A DNA stretch of 7,192 nt from UBA12026 sp035291405 (GTDB taxonomy: Bacteria > Patescibacteriota > Microgenomatia > UBA8517), in assembly GCA_035291405.1 (NCBI GenBank), contig DATDSD010000025.1, positions 1 to 7,192 on the forward strand, written 5' to 3'. Below, in pieces: positions 4,598 through 7,192 of the stretch (its first letter is position 1; the number at the start of each line of letters is the position of its first letter). The translations under genes and the position numbers were made by a program. The notes beneath the pieces were generated by a model that was given only the letters and a program-made list of their open reading frames with translations, searched no databases and was not told the DNA's origin.

Positions 4598-6310
4598 TTA
4601 AAGGGTGGAAAGTTTTTTGGTTAATTCATTAAATTCCTCTAAATAATTTTGATTATCTTCTGACTCTCTTATTTTAACACCAAGTTCCTCCAGCTTGTGA
4701 CGTAAATTTAATACCATTAATTCTTTGATCAACGTATCGATATCTTCAAGATCTGAATTTTCAAGCACAATTTCAGAAAATCCATTTTGTAACTCTTTTG
4801 GTAAACTAGAGCCAAAAAGGTTTAGGTTGAAGTTGTTTTTTTCTTTAGAACCAGACAGAAAAGCTTTAAGTTCATTTAGTATTTTTTTAACAAAAGGTGT
4901 GGAAAAAAGTTTAATTATTTCGTTAGAAAATAAAATTTTTGGATTTTTGGAAATCGCATTAATCAAAAGTCTTTCTTCCAACAACTGTTTTCTCCCCTTT
5001 TCCGACTTTGTAACTAATGGGGTTTCCTCTTTCCTAATGTCTATATGTTTCCTAGTTACTTCGTCTGTAACCGCCTCAACCGGAACTGAAAGTTTTCTTG
5101 ACAATACTTCTATGTAATGAGCTTGAACAATTTTATCATCAATACAAGCTAGAATTGGAGATATTTCAGCACTTATTTTTTTCTTGTCTTCTCCGTCTAC
5201 TGTTCCATATTTTGCAATAGCACTTTCAATTAAAAAGTCCCAAATTGGAATTGCTTCATCAATTGCCTTTTTGTACTTTTCAGGTTCATGCCGTGCAATT
5301 TCGTCAGGATCTTTATACCCTTTAAGCTGAGCAACTCTTACTTCAAAACCTAAATTTTCGGCAAGTATTGCTCCCTTTTTTGCAGCCTCGTCACCAGCAA
5401 AATCTGAGTCAAGGCAAAGAACAATTTTTTTTGCAAATCTTCCTATCAATCTAATTTGATCTTCTGTTAAAGCGGATCCTTTAATGGCTATGACATTTTT
5501 AATGCCAGCAGAGTAAGAAGATATCATGTCAAGTTCTCCCTCAACGATAACTGCATATTTTAAATCTCTGATATGGGATTTTGTTATGTCTAATCCATAT
5601 AATACTTTTGATTTGTGGTAGGCTGGAGTATCTGGAGAATTAATATATTTTGCCATATCCTGCTTCATCCATGGTAAAATCCTGCCTGCAAAGCCAATTG
5701 CATTTCCTCTGTGGTCAAAAAGTGGAAAAATAACTCTTCCCCTAAATCTATCAATCCCCCTACCAACTAATAGTCCTGTTAGCTTCAAGTCGTTTAGTTT
5801 AAATTTCTTTTTTTGATTTAAATATTTAAAAAGTGCACTAAAACTCTCCGGGGAATAACCAATTTTAAATAATTTAATCATGTCTAGGCTTAATCCCCTA
5901 TCCTTCACTAGGTAATCAAGTATTTTTTTACCACTAGGGTGAGAATTTAAAACATAATCATAGAAATTAAGCGTACTTTTATTAATCTCAATTATTTTTT
6001 CTCTTTCAGAAGAAGCCTCTGGTTTAAAAGTGGTAAGTTTTACTCCAGCTTTATCAGCTAAATATTTTAATGCTTCACCAAATTCCATCCCTTCATGTTC
6101 CTCAAGAAAAGTAAAGCAATCGCCTGACTTTCCACATCCAAAACATTTGTACATTTGTAGTTCTGGAGAAATCATAAAAGATGGAGTTTTTTCTCCATGG
6201 AAAGGGCAGTTTGTCTTGTAATTTCTTCCTGCTTTTTTAAGTTCCAAGTATTCAGAAAGAAGAGAAACAATATCAGTTTTACTCTTTACCTCATCTATTT
6301 GGTTATTCAT
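4598..6310 (-). CDS. dnaG: DNA primase DnaG
   Basis: DnaG makes RNA primers at the replication fork together with the DnaB helicase. This 570-residue protein has the full bacterial layout. The N-terminal CHC2 zinc domain carries C35 and H38 in CPFHGEKTPSF, and C56 and C59 in KCFGCGKSGD. The primase core motif is RFRGRVIFPLFDHRG (188-202). The Toprim catalytic domain has E257 and D261 in VEGELDMIS, KGSALT (277-282), D301 and D303 in LDSDFAGDEA, and YKDPDE (332-337). A divergent C-terminal region from about 430 presumably binds DnaB. Length is near the usual 580-620. An exact TATAAT lies 8 nt before the ATG. GAGGT, 13 nt upstream and touching that box, could only act as an unusually distant Shine-Dalgarno. 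It is followed by rpoD, as in the macromolecular synthesis operon, with no rpsU beside it. Confidence 0.97.
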   Translation of the reverse strand: MNNQIDEVKSKTDIVSLLSEYLELKKAGRNYKTNCPFHGEKTPSFMISPELQMYKCFGCGKSGDCFTFLEEHEGMEFGEALKYLADKAGVKLTTFKPEASSEREKIIEINKSTLNFYDYVLNSHPSGKKILDYLVKDRGLSLDMIKLFKIGYSPESFSALFKYLNQKKKFKLNDLKLTGLLVGRGIDRFRGRVIFPLFDHRGNAIGFAGRILPWMKQDMAKYINSPDTPAYHKSKVLYGLDITKSHIRDLKYAVIVEGELDMISSYSAGIKNVIAIKGSALTEDQIRLIGRFAKKIVLCLDSDFAGDEAAKKGAILAENLGFEVRVAQLKGYKDPDEIARHEPEKYKKAIDEAIPIWDFLIESAIAKYGTVDGEDKKKISAEISPILACIDDKIVQAHYIEVLSRKLSVPVEAVTDEVTRKHIDIRKEETPLVTKSEKGRKQLLEERLLINAISKNPKILFSNEIIKLFSTPFVKKILNELKAFLSGSKEKNNFNLNLFGSSLPKELQNGFSEIVLENSDLEDIDTLIKELMVLNLRHKLEELGVKIRESEDNQNYLEEFNELTKKLSTL

Positions 6311-6318
6311 TAAGTTGG

Positions 6319-6324
6319 ATTATA
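6319..6324 (-). promoter_or_regulatory. -10 box of dnaG, predicted leaderless
   Basis: TATAAT (6324 to 6319) ends 8 nt before the dnaG ATG at 6310, in the 47-bp gap after mscL. Transcription would begin about 1-2 nt before the ATG. I see no clear -35 element at 16-18 bp. Confidence 0.5.
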
Positions 6325-6357
6325 CCTCAAACTCCAAAATTAAGGGGAAATATCCTT

Positions 6358-6660
6358 TTATTCTTTTTTCTTGTCCAGTTTATCGAGTTTTAGAAGTTTA
6401 ACACCGAAGTACACTACAAATGAAATTACAATAAAATCTATAAAAACACTAATAAGATCACCGTACATTATTTTTGCTGATCCTATTCCAAAATATGATT
6501 CTTTGAGTCCCTCTACAGAACCTAGCGCAAGTCCTACAAGGGGATTAATTAAATCAGTAACAATTGCAGTAACTAGTTTTGAAACAGCTCCCCCTAAAAT
6601 AAAGCCAACAGCAAGTCCGGTGACTCCCTGTTCTCTTATAAAATTAATAAATCCTTTCAT
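6358..6660 (-). CDS. mscL: Short large-conductance mechanosensitive channel (MscL)
   Basis: MscL is a homopentameric membrane channel that opens under membrane tension to release solutes during osmotic downshock. This 100-residue protein shows the family pattern. An N-terminal amphipathic stretch (KGFINFIREQGV) is followed by the Gly/Ala-rich pore helix TM1 (about 14-43: LAVGFILGGAVSKLVTAIV, then TDLINPLVGLALG). An external loop at about 44-68 comes next, then TM2 at about 69-90 (LISVFIDFIVISFVVYFGVKLL) and a lysine-rich tail (KLDKLDKKKE). E. coli MscL is about 136 residues; this one lacks most of the C-terminal cytoplasmic helical bundle. It lies 16 bp after the cupin gene and 47 bp before dnaG. 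No Shine-Dalgarno is present, and a TATAAT is placed for a leaderless start. Confidence 0.88.
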   Translation of the reverse strand: MKGFINFIREQGVTGLAVGFILGGAVSKLVTAIVTDLINPLVGLALGSVEGLKESYFGIGSAKIMYGDLISVFIDFIVISFVVYFGVKLLKLDKLDKKKE

Positions 6661-6666
6661 TTTTTA

Positions 6667-6672
6667 ATTATA
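6667..6672 (-). promoter_or_regulatory. -10 box of mscL, predicted leaderless
   Basis: TATAAT (6672 to 6667), preceded by TTG, lies inside the 16-bp cupin-mscL gap and ends 6 nt before the mscL ATG, so the transcript would begin at or next to the A of ATG. The gap is very AT-rich, so chance is a real alternative. Confidence 0.4.
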
Positions 6673-6676
6673 CAAT

Positions 6677-6988
6677 TTATTTATATCCAATATTATTATC
6701 ATCGTATGGCGGAGTATAAATTGTTACTACTGTTAAGTTTTTCGTAGAATTATTTTTAATGTTTATTTTTTGTCCCTCTTTAATTTTCAAAACATTACCG
6801 CTTTTAATTGGTTGATCCCCGCATAATCCACGTCCTTTTAACACATAATATATTCCATGACCTTTTTTCAAATAGGCACCTTCTTTGTCTGTTTCTTTTT
6901 GGGGAAAAATAACATCAATACCGACACTAAATTTTTTTGTTACCGCCACAATAGTTAATTTTCCCCAAGAAAATGATAAATTTTCCAT
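6677..6988 (-). CDS. Small cupin-fold protein with degenerate metal site
   Basis: The 103-residue protein is short and beta-rich, and carries the core of a single-domain cupin. Motif 1 is KKGHGIYYVLKGRGLCGDQP (41-60), the second strand set is IKSGNVLKIKEGQKINIKNNS (61-81 in two parts), and the end is TVVTIYTPPYD (86-96). Cupins normally bind a metal through HxH...E in motif 1 and a His in motif 2. Here only H44 is clear. The usual second His and Glu are absent, and the motif 2 position holds K74 in EGQKINI. This suggests loss of metal-dependent catalysis and a role in binding or sensing instead. A Shine-Dalgarno (GGAGGT) 9 nt before the ATG fixes the start. It lies between tRNA-Ser and mscL, and its ligand is unknown. 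Confidence 0.75.
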   Translation of the reverse strand: MENLSFSWGKLTIVAVTKKFSVGIDVIFPQKETDKEGAYLKKGHGIYYVLKGRGLCGDQPIKSGNVLKIKEGQKINIKNNSTKNLTVVTIYTPPYDDNNIGYK

Positions 6989-6997
6989 AAATTAAAA

Positions 6998-7003
6998 ACC
7001 TCC
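6998..7003 (-). promoter_or_regulatory. Shine-Dalgarno site of the cupin gene
   Basis: GGAGGT (7003 to 6998) lies 9 nt before the ATG at 6988. It is the only clear Shine-Dalgarno among the - strand genes here. Confidence 0.75.
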
Positions 7004-7030
7004 AATTATTTATTATCACTCATAGCCACA

Positions 7031-7036
7031 ATTATA
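7031..7036 (-). promoter_or_regulatory. Candidate -10 box upstream of the cupin gene
   Basis: TATAAT (7036 to 7031) lies just downstream of the tRNA gene and 42 nt before the cupin ATG, giving a leader of about 35 nt that includes the Shine-Dalgarno. A -35 would fall in the tRNA 3' end and none is convincing. Confidence 0.4.
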
Positions 7037-7053
7037 ACTTGTTAAAAATGATG

Positions 7054-7140
7054 CGGAGAGGGAGGGATTTGAACCCTCGATAACCTTGCGGTTATACGTC
7101 ATCTCCAATGACGCGCACTAGGCCACTATGCGACCTCTCC
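7054..7140 (-). tRNA. tRNA-Ser (anticodon GGA)
   Basis: The 87-nt cloverleaf on the - strand has a long variable arm typical of serine tRNA. The acceptor is GGAGAGG (7140-7134) paired with CCTCTCC (7061-7055), with discriminator G at 7054. The D stem is GCA/TGC. The anticodon stem CGTCA/TGACG closes the loop TTGGAGA, with anticodon GGA at 7106-7104. The variable arm is ATAACC-GCAA-GGTTAT, and the T arm is GAGGG-TTCAAAT-CCCTC. It decodes UCC and UCU. CCA is not encoded (CAT follows the discriminator), so a CCA-adding enzyme is needed. Position 37 is G, where A is usual next to an anticodon ending in A. Confidence 0.97.
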
Positions 7141-7159
7141 ATTTGTTCTATGAGGCTAT

Positions 7160-7168
7160 ATTATAACA
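7160..7168 (-). promoter_or_regulatory. Extended -10 promoter of tRNA-Ser
   Basis: TGTTATAAT (7168 to 7160) is a perfect extended -10 (TGN plus TATAAT). Transcription should begin about 12 nt before the tRNA 5' end at 7140. No strong -35 is seen before the window edge, which fits an extended -10 promoter. Confidence 0.6.
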
Positions 7169-7192
7169 GGGAATTGGCTTTTTTGAGGATTT

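Noticed and set aside
4725..5117. 130-residue + strand ORF inside dnaG
   Set aside because: Shadow of the dnaG C-terminal region, with no recognisable domain and no Shine-Dalgarno.
6030..6221. 63-residue + strand ORF inside dnaG
   Set aside because: Antisense to the primase zinc domain, which is unambiguous.
6371..6667. 98-residue + strand ORF covering mscL
   Set aside because: Near-complete shadow of mscL; the - strand frame has clear MscL helices and this one has only Ser/Thr/Pro-rich sequence.
7054..7192. tRNA-Ser as an integration site for a mobile element
   Set aside because: No duplicated tRNA 3' end, integrase or foreign-looking gene is visible next to it in the window.
1..7192. CRISPR array, insertion sequence, prophage, toxin-antitoxin or defence system
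   Set aside because: No regularly spaced repeats, transposase, phage or nuclease/toxin motifs were found on either strand; the only repeats are the short ones at 611-818.

Overview
The window is AT-rich (about two thirds A+T) with compact gene spacing. All thirteen protein-coding genes, counting one cut by the left edge, end in TAA. It looks like chromosomal DNA from a bacterium with a reduced genome. My best guess is Candidate Phyla Radiation/Patescibacteria, perhaps a Microgenomates-type lineage. The reasons are the shortened TlyA and MscL, a serine tRNA without encoded CCA, many small membrane proteins of unknown function, and apparent leaderless transcription of several core genes. This placement is inference from gene style, not from a phylogenetic marker search.

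Layout. Positions 1-979 (+ strand) hold a run of very small genes: the tail of a membrane protein, a GlsB/YeaQ-type three-helix protein, a 66-residue single-pass protein, a 47-residue charged helical ORF, and a 47-residue DUF3096-like protein. Three of them have strong Shine-Dalgarno sequences. The 47-residue charged ORF lies between two identical 12-bp repeats and is followed by a 16-bp tandem repeat. Positions 991-1539 (- strand) hold a TlyA-type RNA 2'-O-methyltransferase lacking the S4 domain. It is divergent from a + strand set at 1560-3437: a 78-residue Cys-containing membrane protein, a TspO/MBR protein fused to a helical domain of about 250 residues, and a single-pass membrane protein whose start overlaps the TspO-fusion stop.

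From 3467 to the right edge everything is on the - strand. In transcription order these are tRNA-Ser(GGA), a small degenerate cupin, a short MscL channel, DNA primase dnaG, and the primary sigma factor rpoD. dnaG-rpoD is the conserved core of the macromolecular synthesis operon, here without rpsU next to it.

Regulation. An exact TATAAT stands upstream of each of the six - strand genes. For tlyA, dnaG and mscL it lies only 6-8 nt from the ATG, which predicts leaderless mRNAs. The small-gene cluster and the cupin gene instead use clear Shine-Dalgarno sites. I see no CRISPR array, insertion sequence, prophage or defence system. The best candidates for something undescribed are the TspO fusion with its membrane partner, and the repeat-flanked mini-ORF in the small-gene cluster.
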